Origin: Trichaptum fuscoviolaceum
Taxonomy: Eukaryota > Basidiomycota > Agaricomycetes > Hymenochaetales > Trichaptaceae
DNA: 64,000 nt
Direction of reading: 5' to 3'
NCBI GenBank assembly: GCA_910574455.1
Contig: CAJSYZ010000002.1
Coordinates: forward strand, 5,729,671 to 5,793,670
The notes below the pieces were generated by a model. The model did not search any database and was not told where the DNA came from. It worked only from the letters and a program-made list of their open reading frames with translations. Below are positions 1 to 12,001 of the stretch, piece by piece. Both the position numbers and the translations under genes were made by a program. How positions within the stretch are numbered: position 1 is the first letter of the stretch; the number at the start of each line of letters is the position of its first letter.

Positions 1-1
1 C

Positions 2-1495
2 GCGTTCAAGAACAATCTTGCATCATCGCTGAACAATCTGTCGGTTTGCCTCCGTGACGCAGGGAAGATAGACGAGGCGCTTCCTCCAATCCAGGAGGTG
101 GTGGAGATTCGTAGAGCGCTTGCCGAGTCTAATCCCGGCGCGTTCAACGAGCTTGCATCATCTCTCAACAATCTGTCGAATCGTCTCCGTGCCGCAGGGA
201 AGATAGTCGAGGCGCTTCCACCGATCCAGGAGGCAGTGGAGATCCATAGAGTGTTGTTTGAGTCTAATCCCGGCGCGTTCAAGAACGCTCTTGCAATGTC
301 TCTGAGCATTCTGTCGCTTTGCCTCAGTTATGCAGGGAAGATAGACGAGGCGCTTCCACCAATCCGAGAGTCGGTGGATATTAGTAGAGCACTAGCCGAG
401 TCTAATCCCGGCGCGTTTAAGGACGATCTTGCACGGTCTCTGAACACTCTGTCGGTTTGCCTCCGTGACGCAGGGAGAATAGACGAGGCGCTTCCACCAA
501 TCCAGGAATCGGTGGATATATATCGAGTGCTAGCTGAGGCTGATCCCGGCGCATTCAAGAACAATCTTGCATCATCGCTGACCATTCTGTCGCTTTGCCT
601 CCGTGACGCAGGGAGAATAGACGAGGCGCTTCCACCAATCCGAGAGTCGGTGGATATTAGTAGAGCACTAGCCGAGTCTAATCCCGGCGCGTTTAAGGAA
701 GATCTTGCACGGTCTCTGAACACTCTGTCGCTTTGCCTCAGTGACGCAGGGAGAATAGACGAGGCGCTTCCACCAATCCAGGAATCGGTGGATATATATC
801 GAGTGCTAGCTGAGGCTGATCCCGGCGCATTCAAGAACAATCTTGCATCATCGCTGAACATTCTGTCGCTTTGCCTCCGTGACGCAGGGAGAATAGACGA
901 GGCGCTTCCACCAACCCGGGAAGCAGTGCAGATCCGTAGAGCACTAGCCGAGTCTAATCCCGGCGCGTTTAAGGAAGATCTTGCACGGTCTCTGAACACT
1001 CTGTCGGTTTGCCTCCGTGACGCAGGGAGAATAGACGAGGCGCTTCCACCAATCCAGGAATCGGTGGATATATATCGAGTGCTAGCTGAGGCTGATCCCG
1101 GCGCATTCAAGAACAATCTTGCATCATCGCTGAACATTCTGTCGGTTTGCCTCCGTGACGCAGGGAGAATAGACGAGGCGCTTCCACCAATCCGAGAGTC
1201 GGTGGATATTAGTAGAGCACTAGCCGAGTCTAATCCCGACGCGTTTAAGAAAGATCTTGCACGGTCTCTGAACACTCTGTCGGTTTGCCTCCGTGACGCA
1301 GGGAGAATAGACGAGGCGCTTCCACCAATCCAGGAAGCAGTGGTTCTGTACAGGCAACTCTTTGGACAATACCCAGATCCTTTCCGACAAGATCTCGCGA
1401 ATGCACTCGACGTTCTTCGACGCCGGTATGAAGCCATCGGGAATACGGAGGAAGCTCAGAATGCACGTGAAGAGGCTCACAGGATTCGAGGCTAA
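2..1495 (+). CDS. TPR-array protein, type A, 3' part (5' end outside window)
   Basis: The frame is open from the first bases of the window to TAA at 1493-1495, so this is the 3' part of a larger gene. The product is a run of about ten 46-residue (138-bp) TPR-like helical repeats, of the form ALAESNPGAF..DLA.SLN.LS..L.DAG.IDEALPPIQE. It ends in a less repetitive cap (LYRQLFGQYPD ... EEAQNAREEAHRIRG). The same cap is found in the type-A copies ending at 12001 and 30797, so its missing 5' part probably encodes the same helical N-terminal domain; that is inference. TPR arrays act as protein-binding scaffolds, and no partner is shown here. The GTG at 98 is not a plausible start, because homology runs upstream of it. 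Confidence 0.85.
   Translation, partial: AFKNNLASSLNNLSVCLRDAGKIDEALPPIQEVVEIRRALAESNPGAFNELASSLNNLSNRLRAAGKIVEALPPIQEAVEIHRVLFESNPGAFKNALAMSLSILSLCLSYAGKIDEALPPIRESVDISRALAESNPGAFKDDLARSLNTLSVCLRDAGRIDEALPPIQESVDIYRVLAEADPGAFKNNLASSLTILSLCLRDAGRIDEALPPIRESVDISRALAESNPGAFKEDLARSLNTLSLCLSDAGRIDEALPPIQESVDIYRVLAEADPGAFKNNLASSLNILSLCLRDAGRIDEALPPTREAVQIRRALAESNPGAFKEDLARSLNTLSVCLRDAGRIDEALPPIQESVDIYRVLAEADPGAFKNNLASSLNILSVCLRDAGRIDEALPPIRESVDISRALAESNPDAFKKDLARSLNTLSVCLRDAGRIDEALPPIQEAVVLYRQLFGQYPDPFRQDLANALDVLRRRYEAIGNTEEAQNAREEAHRIRG
365..1192 (+). repeat. Higher-order coding repeat, three 276-bp units
   Basis: Inside the TPR array the 138-bp repeats alternate between two versions: one reading ..DISRALAESNPGAFK.DLARSLNTLS.., the other ..DIYRVLAEADPGAFKNNLASSL.ILS... 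Together they form a 276-bp unit that starts at 365, 641 and 917, with a partial fourth unit from 1193 that runs into the C-terminal cap. The units differ by only a few bases, which points to recent expansion by unequal exchange. Confidence 0.85.
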
Positions 1496-4400
1496 CATTA
1501 TACGTAATCGTTTACGCTCGTTCGTAGGAGTCACTTTAGTCTTTTGCGTTGTGTACTAGAACCTCGATATGCATTTTATCATTAAATTAGAACAGATGTA
1601 CATATGTTATTACAGATTATGTATGTCTCTTGGATGATAACATCTGCAATCGTTCTGGTATACACTAGTCGGGACATCGTATAATATCTCGTTCATTCAT
1701 CAACAAAGTGAGGTGGTAGCAGCGGAAATCCAGCACGGTAGAGTATGCGAGAAAGATAGGGAGTGTAAATCAATTTGCTCTTCGGTTGACAAAGTTAGAT
1801 GCGCAGTGCTTGCTCAATGAAGACGGTTTTTGGCCTGTCCCAGTCGAAGCAACATATCACTCCGCAGTTCTACTTTTAGCATGGTAGATCATTTTGTTGC
1901 ATCTTAGAGGATGGGGGAAGGAACAGCGGCCAGAGGCTCGGGTTGCGAGGCACGGTTTGGTCAATGTGCCTTTGCCTCCCAAGACTGTTCAAGTCAGCAA
2001 GCTGCACGTCGAGCTAGCATTAGACAGAGATTGAAGGAGCCAGACTAGTCATCAAACGATCGGGGGCGGTAAGTTCTGTTCGTCGGTCGTTCCAGGCCAG
2101 TACGTTGTCGTCGTGTCTTTGCAGGAAAATTCAAGAGGCCCGACCAGTTGAACCTCAGATTCTCAGCTTCCTTGTCTACATTGTTGTTCGGTAACGGTGG
2201 GACTCGCATACAGACCCACAGAAGTTTTGAGATCGGACTGAATTGAAGTAACGGAGGCTGTCTAAATTCCGTGTTCATTATCTGCGCAAAAAAGGTCGTT
2301 ACGTCGTCCACCCCAAGGCCTCGGAGGACGATACCAATAAAGTCAATCATATTCGCGTCTACTTCATCTTGCAGAGGAGAGTCTCCGAGTCGCTAATACC
2401 GTATGTATTCTGCGTTTGATAGGGAAGTCGGACTCAAGTTGGATGTCGAGGGTGTGCTCTACTTGAACATCTTGTGCGCAACGAGCTGGAGACACGAGTC
2501 CAGCAATTTCCATGAGCCGAAAAGTGGCAAGCCTGAGCTTATTTACGATGTAAAAGGTGTTAGAGTCAGAAGGGAGATGATGTTGACCGAGTGTACAAAG
2601 ACGGAACTTGAAGCGAAACGACTTGAAATTCGGGCTCCGACACTGGCACAAATTTGGCTGATGCACCTCGACGAAGATGTGTCTTCTCTTCTTGCACTTT
2701 GGCCAGGATCGGTATTGTCAGGTCGCCTCACTCGTGCATTTACTTTCGGGTCATCACCGCTGAAGGAGGACATGCGAGTTACTCTCAACGATGCTCCAAT
2801 GGAGAACGGGGACTACGGGACACTGGGAGCGCAGACACGGGGATGGGTTTGTGTGATGGAGGAAATGATTGTGGACGAGCCTGCACAACTCGGAATTCCT
2901 GTGCGCAGCGGCAGTGGCTAACTGCAGGTATTGAAACTGGGGCTTGTCGGTCTTGCTATCATTGCACATTTCCTTCGTCTTCGCGGCGTGGAATCTGAAA
3001 CCGTGCTGTTGGACTTTTAGCCTACTATCGGCGAACATGGAAGCAATTTTCCCGAAATCTCCAGGTAGCCCCGTTCATGTCCCAAGTGCACGGCTCGACT
3101 GGTCAAAGTTCCCTATTGATGACTCTCAGTGCACGATTCTCGGGTCGTTCGATATAATCGTCGGCGCTGATATCATCTACAAGGAGGAGCACGTTATATA
3201 TGTATAAAGGCGCGTCTCGAGGCTTTGCTTTTACCTTCGGCCGCGTTCTATCTGGTCATCTTCTTCAATGAACTCACGCCTTCGAATCGAGCACCATTCC
3301 TCTTGTATTCAAGGAATCTTTCAAAGCTCAAAGTGATAATATTGACTTGTGATTCTGAACCAGTCTCGGTTCACTTGCGACACGGAAGACGGACTGGAGG
3401 AAGTCGAGCACGCGATGTATAGCATAGGCTGGGGCTGCAACACACCTACTATAGCTGATATATGCATCGTCATTGTTTGGATTCAGGCTTGCGAAGGAGT
3501 TGTGGCATGAAGAGCAGTGTCTTACCTTCCAATATCAATCCTCAATTTCTTCGGTCTGGGATCTCTCAAGGTTGTCACTCGCTGCCGCATACGAATGCAA
3601 ATCTTCCTGACATTCACATCCTGCTAATGCTCTATGAAGTGCAGCTGAGAACCCTCTGCGAAAGGAAATGGTCTCGCCTCCCTTCAACATGAAATCTGCA
3701 CGCTTCAAAATGCTGGAGTCAACCAATTCTTACAAGGATAGTTCAAATCTGTCTTGCCTCCTGAAGCGGAGAAGTTATCATAATCACTTCTTGGAACTGG
3801 TTATCGCAGAGAAGTCCTCTAATTCTGCTTGATAGCGCACAATGTCTGGCTCCCTTGCGTTTGACCGAAGCTCTCAACGAAAAACCAACACAAAAGCGAG
3901 CATCTCGGTACCCACAGCCTGAGTGCATTGCCGAACCCTGTGCGTCACAAACCGCAACTTCACGAAACTATTAGGGACAGTCGTGTAGTCGACCGCAAAG
4001 GCACACGGCGGTAGTCTTGGCCGAATATACATAGAAAAAGTGGACATTAGTGACAGCGTATGAGAGTGTAATTCATTGTCAACAAGTCTTGAGCGCGACA
4101 TGACACGGCGTTATGTTGGGTGTCTGTTAGTATGGCGAAGCAATCCCTGCCATGCTCTGTTACCATACAGAACGCTAGAGAGTCACTCGCCTGGGATGAT
4201 AAGATATAAGAATATAAACTGAGTCCATAGGTCTTCGGACGGAAAATCCTCGCGGGGCTTACTCCTGCCAACATCGGTCACTGCAGTACCGGCAGCACAT
4301 TGAGGAAATTGTTCGTTCAAAATTTCAAATCGCAGGATGTACATGTTAAAACTCACACAATTGCGCACCGCCTCCTCCCCTTCTCAACGTCCTCCTTCGC

Positions 4401-4755
4401 CCAAGAATGCCCATATCCGCCTTTCTTGTTTCCTTCAGATCCATCCGTACGCTCGTGAATTTCCTGTGCCAGGGCTAAGGAATGGATTTTGCTGAAGCTT
4501 TCGGTGATGGTCACTATGTGAGTTTGTTCACGCAGCACCAACCGCACCATGACCTCAGGCTGCGACCGCCATCGTCTTCATACACACCTTGTTGTCTATC
4601 CCATTCTACTCCAATCGCTACTGTACGTTCTGAATCTCAAGCATAGCGAAGACGTCGGAGGGCTGCAAAGGCTGGAAGATCCACTCGCCAATGATAATAC
4701 GTTCGGTGCCGCCGTGAAAAGGCGAACTTGAATCAGTATTTGTGACTCAAGCTGC
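1496..4755. other. Intergenic region X, copy 1
   Basis: This stretch lies between a type-A gene and a type-B gene and is repeated almost in full at 12002-15275, and partly at 20021-22187. It begins with the 3' flank (an AT-rich block with ATTTTATCATTAAAT near 1571) and holds the methyltransferase relic listed separately. Other short open frames in it are not conserved between copies. I see no intact gene. Confidence 0.7.
2660..3422 (+). pseudogene. METTL21/Methyltransf_16-like methyltransferase relic, copy 1
   Basis: Broken frames together resemble a small class I SAM-dependent protein methyltransferase of the Methyltransf_16 group. In order they give an entry segment (GAQTRGWVCVMEEMI, like the WG..VL segment of the family), a motif I region VLKLGLVGLAIIAHFL, an acidic loop (LLDFSLLSAN), an LDWSKFP segment, and FDIIVGADIIYKEEH near the expected motif IV/V. 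The glycine-rich core of motif I is missing: the expected V-L-E-L-G-A-G-T-G-L-V is reduced to VLKLGLV, so SAM could not bind normally. Frames also break at about 2920, 3020 and 3205. This copy lacks a short tract (encoding ILNNLQ) that the second copy keeps. The family assignment is by eye. Confidence 0.55.
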
Positions 4756-4764
4756 TATAAATAA
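4756..4764 (+). promoter_or_regulatory. TATA box of type-B gene 1
   Basis: TATAAATAA lies 63 nt upstream of the ATG at 4827, and the same box in the same surroundings precedes the second type-B gene (15276-15284). Confidence 0.6.
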
Positions 4765-4826
4765 GTGGATAGTATAACTTCAGGACAACGAGGATTCGAG
4801 CCGTTTGCAACCTGGATTGTTCCACC

Positions 4827-6738
4827 ATGCCCAAATCTGTGTCAGGCTCAAAATCCCTTCGAGACATTCAGGATGCATTTCGAAAGGTGAGCTTCCAGTG
4901 TCGCTATGATGGTTTCCAACAACTCATTGCATATGACTCCTCCGTGAGACACAGTTCCAGCGAGAGCAGAAACGCATGCAAAAGGACATACGCCGCCTAA
5001 AGTCTGCTGTTCAAACCGATGCCGCAACGGACGATGATTCTGAGGGAGACGACCGGATGGAGACTGAGGAGGCTGAGGCGGGGCAAAGGCAGAGGGCTCA
5101 GCACATTGATCTCGACAATGCCACACTTTTCATCGTGTGTTTCCCATCTCTCCCCGCCTTTCCGCTTGAAATCTCATCTCTGCACTATAGGACCTCGCCC
5201 TCACTACGAGGGAAGAGAATCTCTTCCTCCTCCGCCATAAACTTCGCACACTGCAGATGGCGCTTGACTCGGGCGCTCTGTACTCAGACTCAATCTCAGA
5301 TACGGCGGACGACTATGACCTTGCAGCCAGCGATGCTTTCCATGAAGTTGTTAAAACCCCTGCTGCGTTTGGGCGACGACCGAATGCTCTGATGAAAGCC
5401 GTCGCTTTGCTTGACAAGTTACAGGACCCAGACCTCATCGCGACTACATCAACGCTCGTGTTGTTCGTTAGAGCAGATGGACTGTCGTCGTCTCTGCGCT
5501 CGCTCAATCTACATGAGGAAGCGCTGCAGCTCTGCACGGTAGCTCACGAAATCGTTCGAAAACTCTCACAGAGCAGACAAGCCCTTTACCGAAAATATCT
5601 TGCTAGATCTTGGTTGACCCTATCGGCCTGTCATTGCGATATGGGCCGCCTAGATGACGCGGTTTCTGATAGCAGAGAAGCAGTGAAGATATGGGGAACA
5701 CTCGCTGAGATAGACCCCGATGTGTTCAGCTTCGAATTTGCAAGGTCTCTGGAGCTTCTATCCTTCGAGTTCGAACGCGCAGGGAAGACGTACGAGGAGC
5801 TTGCGTTAAAGCAGCAAGTAGAACAGATACACCGAGTGTTGGCCAGCGTTGACCCGGAGACATATAATCCATATCTTGCGTCCTATCTGCACAATCTGTC
5901 GAATTGCCTCCGTGACGCAGGGAAGAGAGGCGAGGCGCTTCCACCAATCCAGGAGGCGGTGGGGATCTATAGAGCGCTAGCTGAGTCTAATCCCGGCGCG
6001 TTCAACAAGTACTTTGCACAGTCTCTGAACAATCTGTCGAATTGTCTCAGTGACCTAGGGAAGAACGACGAGGCGCTTCCACCAACCCGGGAAGCGGTGG
6101 AGATATATCGAGACCTGGCGAGTGAGAACCCAGATGCTTTCAATGGTGACCTTGCGGACGCTCTGGACAATCTGTCTGTACATCTCGCTGGAGTAGGGAG
6201 GAAGGAGGAAGCGGTCACTGCAAGCAGGGAATCGGTGGACATGTATCGTTTACTGGTCGGGACGGACTGGGACGCGTACAGCACATCTTTCGCACTTGGG
6301 AATCTAGCGAAACACCTTACAAAGATGACTGGTGAATCAGCAAGTGCATTGGCGGCTGCAGAGGAGTCTGTGACAATTTGCAAAAAGCTCGCGAAAGACC
6401 AACCGAGGACCTATAACCGAGATCTAGCGTTCACCCTCAATGTTCTCTCAATCTGCCTGAAAGCCACGGGGAAGTGCGCGGAAGCGTTGGCTTCAGCTCG
6501 TGAGTCGGTGGCGATCCATCGTGAACTCGTCAAAACCAACCCGGGCGGCTCCAACCCAGAGCTAGCGGAGTCTCTGCAGACGTTATCGGTCTGTCTCAAG
6601 GATTCGGGCCAAATGAAAGACGCACTCGCTGCCATTGAAGAGTCGGTGGATATTTTCAGGGGTCTTTACGGCGAATACCCAGAGTTCTTCCGGCCACTTC
6701 TCGCAGATGCATTGGACGTGCTTGGAGACTGTCTTTAA
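4827..6738 (+). CDS. TPR protein, type B, copy 1 (3 exons)
   Basis: Proposed exons are 4827-4886, 4955-5134 and 5191-6738, all joined in phase 0, giving 595 residues. The splice sites recur in the paralogues at 15347 and 22264. Exon 1 gives MPKSVSGSKSLRDIQDAFRK. Exon 2 gives a short basic coiled coil (QREQKRMQKDIRRLKSAV) and then an acidic stretch (DDDSEGDDRMETEEAEAG). Exon 3 starts DLALTTREENLFLLRHKL, which aligns with the start of the last exon of type-A genes, and continues into TPR-like repeats. The C-terminus (IFRGLYGEYPEFFRPLLADALDVLGDCL) differs from the type-A cap. There is no signal peptide or membrane segment, so a soluble intracellular scaffold is likely. From about 6110 on it is nearly identical to the gene ending at 24989, which suggests gene conversion. 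Confidence 0.75.
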
Positions 6739-9492
6739 TCAGGTGGAAATCGGAGGAAGGGTGAGTGTAAAGGGGAGGCTTGTCGGATCCGCAACTAATC
6801 TCTATTTTATCATTTGATAAACAATATTATAACTGAGTAATAATGAACTGTATTCCATTCCGTACTGCTGTATATCAAATTTCATACACATGTTTTGCGA
6901 GGTTGAATTCGAAGTATTATTGAAGTACGAAATCAGGTTTTCACTGTAAATTTACAATATCAAAGATGTGCGACATATTCAAGTTGTACTAGCAAAGAAA
7001 TATTAGGGACAATCTTAGCATAACGTATATATCGACCTCACCTCCGATCCTTCGCAGCTAATCAGAGGAGGAGCGAACCTTTAGAGTCCCTGATAAACTT
7101 CCGAGGGCACCCATGGACCAAAGCGTGCATTGATACTCAGCTTTATTACTTCAATCAGCGGTGAATCGCACGTTCACACAGAGCTCGCCAGGATCGTACG
7201 TAAAGCAGGACGTCCGATTCGCCAGGACTATCAAATCCATGTCCGAATTGCATTGGGCGTGACCGCTTGTGCGACGAGAATCTAATTAATTGGGAGTTCT
7301 GTGGGCCGGTCCCATCCAGGGTGGCCCGGTCTGGTTATTTCCGATGTCGTGGTCGAGATCGATGTTAAACTGACAACTGGAGGTCATAGGAAGTTGTGAG
7401 TTTTCCGACGACTTCGTGAGCAAATTCCCAGAAATGTATGTACTCAAATTCGAGTTTGAATTTCGTGATGACGTCCATCATATCTGCATGTGTGCCAATC
7501 CTGTCCACCCCATCGGTAACAAGCGCGACAACCTCATTGTATCTGAGCTAGTTCAGGGCATTAGCAGATGTAAGTTGAAAGTGGACCTGAAGTACTACGC
7601 ACCATATGTAATGCAGTTCAGATACTTGAGCGAAGGCGTCGGAGATATAGAGCCTGACGAACTCATAGGAGAGTACATACCTTCGATGAAGACGTGTCCA
7701 AATTGTTCACGCCTGCTCCCGATCGAACATCACCCATGCTCTACAGGAATATCTCGACATCCGAGCCTCCCCTCCAAAGTACATTCGTCTGGGCCTAGCA
7801 TTAATCTCCGAGACAAATGAGAGGATGCGCCAACGGAGCTCCAGATAGAAAGTACTGTGCGTTGAGCGAGATGGTTGAAGTTGAACACAGAACATCCGTG
7901 TGGTGGTCTGGCACGATGTCAACGCTGGTATATTGGGTCGTTCGCCCGGGAAACAAATAGAATGTCTAATCTGTTTGTGTGATGGCGACGTGGTGGAGAT
8001 GACGGTGTCGAGGAACGGAAGTTAGGACTGAAAGCAATGCAAGATAGTTATCCGCAGTATTGAGGAATGCGGTCTGAAGAAGCTCTGTTCTCATTAGAAG
8101 TGAGTGCTGGTTCTGCTGGTGAACGTTCCGAAACGCCAATGATATACTTCTGTCCACCTCGGTCGGTCGTAGAACATGACGCATACGTTCTGGAATGTCA
8201 GATACAGGCTCTTCCGGTTTCTGCTGACTATCGGATAGCGTGGTGTGGGCAGAGGAGAACACGGCGTGGAGAGTAGTGGAAGGGTGAGCTTAACCGGAGA
8301 CTGGCTTCACAACCATGCACTCACATGCTCTCAACACTGCAGCTCCCCATTCCTACTCAACATCCTCTCCGACCTAATACACCAGCTTGCAGCACAACCC
8401 TTTGGATCTGTGCTCGTCTTCAAAAATTGGGGAAAGGTGATGATGGTGCCGGTCAAGTTCATCAAGCTGGTCGGTAACTGCAAGTGGAACCGGTATTCCA
8501 GGGATCACTAGCACTCCCGTCAGCTGCCGGACATTGCGGATTTGTATTTCAGAACGTACGCAGCGTACGTACACTCGACATTCTCCGTTTCCCAACATAC
8601 TCAAAGAATGCCCATAACCATCCCTCGGACCTTATGCAACGCTCGCGGCTCGTACTATCTCGTTGGACACACAGCAGATGGAGGAGAAAAGATTGGATCT
8701 TACTGAAGCTTGAAAGTTTGGATGGGAGATGCGCACCTACGCCAGTTCGTCGCCGAAGGTAGCTCGCGAACTGCGCCGCGAAATGTTTCTCGCACCATGA
8801 ACACCCTCGTTCTTCAGGAATCATGAATACCTCGATGTCTAATCCAGTCTGCGCTCGCCTGCCATCCTACATTTATCTCTAAGGCAAGAAAAAGCGCCCA
8901 CGGCTATGGCTTTGGGGCACCTAAGATCGGAGTCTAACATGTTGAGCAGGATGGTGAGTCCCAGTAAATTCACGCGGTGCTCTGCCGCAGTGCCAAGCAG
9001 CAAACAATGAGGGAATGGCTGATGTTTGCAGGAGGAGACATCTGAATAAGACGGAAGGGATGGCGGTGTTGGAGAATGGAAGGAAGGTCAGAGTTGATGC
9101 TGTGTCCGCACCGTGATGATGGCGTTCGTTCGATGCAATCCACCCTTTTAATTCTCTAGCTCTTCAACTCTGGTATATTTGAGGAAGTCATGATATACAT
9201 TGGGATTGAAGCACCTCATGTAATTTGATGATCAAGCCATGAACAGCGCAGCCTTCACTGACACTTGCTTGATTGACGCTGGCCATTGCACTGCTACAAC
9301 TTGGAACCGAAGACGCCCACTGGCATGCCTCAGGCTGTTGTTATAGTTATGGATACTACTAGCCTCATTGCCAGTTGCAGTGCCATCACAGTATAATAGT
9401 CCGCAGCCACCGCCCAGAGCCTGCTCCCAATTTTCGCTCCTTCATCCTCACCCTCAAAGCAGACAGAGTCTCGCTGACCTTTATGGCCGGCC
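6739..9492. other. Intergenic region Y, copy 1
   Basis: This stretch lies between a type-B gene and the next type-A gene and is matched by 24990-27716, with small insertions and deletions. It opens with a shared 3' flank that includes a long AT-rich tract (about 6800-7030). The only notable frame is listed at 7416-7820. Where the paralogous copy has CTATATATAC (27569), this copy has a degraded sequence near 9340, so the promoter of the following gene may be damaged. Confidence 0.65.
7416..7820 (+). other. Unrecognised open frame, probably a relic
   Basis: The 134-codon frame includes a CPNC pair near its end and a passage reading FEFRDDVHHICMCANPVHP. The corresponding part of the second Y copy (about 25680-26050) has lost the frame through several small indels, so the frame is not under strong constraint. 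No family is recognised. It may be the remnant of a gene that was part of the ancestral unit. Confidence 0.2.
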
Positions 9493-12001
9493 ATGGACCT
9501 TTCTGTGTCTACCATTACGACCGTAGGAAAGGCCTTGCGGAAACTCAAGTCCTTAATCGAACAGGTGGGTGCCACGTCTTGATTCGGTGGCCTCCTGGGA
9601 CCTAACACCATCATTCATTGCACTGTAGCTCCGTAAGAGTAACAATGACATCCTCGACCTCGGAAACACGCTGGTAAATGAGATAGACTTTCTCATTAAC
9701 CTACGAAAGCCATGCTCTGGCGAACATGTATCCGAGCTGGACGGATTTGTAGACGCCTTGGTCGTGTATGTCGCAGCTCGCTTGTTCACTCTTCATTCAT
9801 CTTTACTCCAGTCTTCAGAAAACTCAAAGTACTCTGCACTGATCTTGAAAAGCTCATTCCTGTGCCGGGAAAAGGTGCCTTGAAACGAATGTACATCTCG
9901 GGCAAAACTCTCTACGATGCAGACTCGGCCCAAAAGAAAATAGCGCGATTACGCGAAGAGGTCGCAAGCGCACGGAGTAATTTCCTAGTATGCCATAGAC
10001 CTAAATTCTTCTTTGAGGTTATGTATTGATCATCTGTATTTCTTCCAGGTAAAGAACAGTGCTCTTGTTGCATTGAATGTAGAGAGTATTCAAGAGCAGA
10101 TGTTGGATCTGCGATCCAGCATGACCCTGCTACTCCAGCGAGGTGATAAAGACCCGAAAGAAGCATGCAGGATGTTTGGCGTCGACACCATGACAGAAGA
10201 GCAACGATGGGCTGAACTTCGCAACACAGAATTGGTATGTCTCTAGGGATTATCCGCACAACAGAAGCTCATTGTATCGTAATAGAATCACGCAGTTTCC
10301 AGGAAAAAAATGAAGACCTCCAGTACCACAATCGTTCGTTTATGTTACACTCCAAAATATCACAGAAACTCATTATTGTTCAGGACCTCACGGCTACTAC
10401 CCACGACGACATGCTGTTCCTTATTAACTTGAAGATACGGACGCTTAAGGCGGCTCTGGAAAACGGCGCTCCTACGCAATCCATTGTTCTACACAGAGAG
10501 GATACGCGAGCATATCGACCTACACCCGATGATCCTTTTTTTTTCCACTTACAATGATCCAACAAGCGCATGGAGACGGCCGAATGCCTTGATAGAAACC
10601 GTTGCATTACTCGATGAGCTGCAAAACCCAGACTCCCTCGCAAGCACACCGGCACTCGTACCGTTCATCAGAGCAGATAGACTCTCGTGGTCTTTGCGCT
10701 CGCTTGGACTGCTCAAAGAAGCGTTGCAGCTCTGCTCGATAGCGCACGGAATCATAAAAAAGGCCGCGGGGAGAAATCAAAAGATCTTCCGAGGTTACCT
10801 TGCCGAGTCTCTGTTGACCCTATCCGCTTGCCAATCTTGTATGGGTGATCTGAATGGGTCTCTTACTGCTAGCACCGAAGCAGTGAAGATATATAGAGAA
10901 TTGGCTGATATAGACCCGGTGGCTTTCCGGTCCGAATTTGCAAGGTCCCTCAACAATCTGTCGCTTTGCCTCGGTGCCTCAGGGAAGATAGACGAGGCGC
11001 TTCCACCAATCCAGGATGCGGTGGAGATCCGTAGAGTACTGGTCAAATTCAATCTCGCAGCGTTCAACAACGATCTTGCAATGTCTCTGAGCAATCTGTC
11101 GCATTGCCTCAGTATCGCAGGGAAGATAGACGAGGCGCTTCCACCAATCCAGGAATCAGTGGATATATATCGAGTGCTAGCTGAGGCTGATCCCGGCGCG
11201 TTTAAGAACAATCTTGCATCATCGCTGAACAATCTGTCGGTTTGCCTCCGTGACGCAGGGAAGATAGACGAGGCGCTTCCTCCAATCCAGGAGGTGGTGG
11301 AGATTCGTAGAGCGCTTGCCGAGTCTAATCCCGGCGCGTTAAACAAGGATCTTGCACAGTCTCTGCACACTCTGTCGGCTTGTCTCGGTGCCGCAGGGAA
11401 GATAGACGAGGCGCTTCCACCAATCCAGGAGGTGGTGGAGATTCGTAGAGCGCTTGCCGAGTCTAATCCCGGCGCGTTCAACGAGCTTGCATCATCTCTC
11501 AACAATCTGTCGAATCGTCTCCGTGCCGCAGGGAAGATAGTCGAGGCGCTTCCACCAATCCAGGAAGCGGTGGAGATTCGTAGACCACTGGTCGAGGCTA
11601 ATCCCGCAGCGTTCAACAAGGATCTTGCATCCTCTCTGAACAATCTGTCGAATTGTCTCAGTGACACTGGGAAGATAGACGAGGCGCTTCCACCAATCCA
11701 GGAGGCGGTGGATATTCGTAGAGCGTTGGCCGACTCTAATCCCGGCGCGTTCAACAAGGTACTTGCACTGTCTCTGTACAATCTGTCGCTTTGCCTCCGT
11801 GACGCAGGGAGAATAGACGAATCGCTCGCTGCAATCCAAGATGCAGTGATTTTGTACAGGCAACTCTTCGGACATTACCCAGATGCTTTCCGTCGAAACT
11901 TTGCATATGCACTCGACTTTCTTCGAATCTGCCATGAAGCCATCGGGAATACGGAGGAAGCTCAGAATGCACGTGAAGAGGCTCACAGGATTCGAGGCTA
12001 A
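9493..12001 (+). pseudogene. HeLo/MLKL-like-TPR gene, type A, copy 2, with poly-T frameshift
   Basis: Exons inferred by alignment with the copy at 27717 are 9493-9564, 9629-9765, 9819-9987, 10049-10234, 10286-10333 and 10384-12001. All splice sites are intact GT..AG. Exons 1-4 encode an all-alpha N-terminal domain with a central basic turn (VPGKGALKRMYISGKTL) followed by a helix (QKKIARLREEVASARSNF). This arrangement fits the four-helix HeLo/MLKL-like domains of fungal NLR-type proteins; the assignment is by pattern only. The last exon encodes the 46-residue TPR repeats. A run of nine T at 10536-10544, against eight T in the paralogue, shifts the frame between the N-terminal domain and the TPR part, so as written the two halves cannot form one protein. 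A real 1-nt insertion or an assembly error are both possible. Confidence 0.7.

Noticed and set aside
98..100. GTG as start of the first TPR frame
   Set aside because: Homology to the paralogues continues upstream to the window edge; the gene is simply cut by the window.
328..1437. Long antisense open frame (369 codons) opposite the first TPR array; similar ones at 10795-11781, 16626-17219 and 29024-30289
   Set aside because: They mirror the 46-residue repeats in the opposite strand, a result of repeated codon usage. No known motif and no independent conservation.
10531..10570. T-run as polypyrimidine tract of an extra intron that would repair the frame
   Set aside because: The paralogue reads straight through the same sequence with eight T, and there is no suitable donor upstream.
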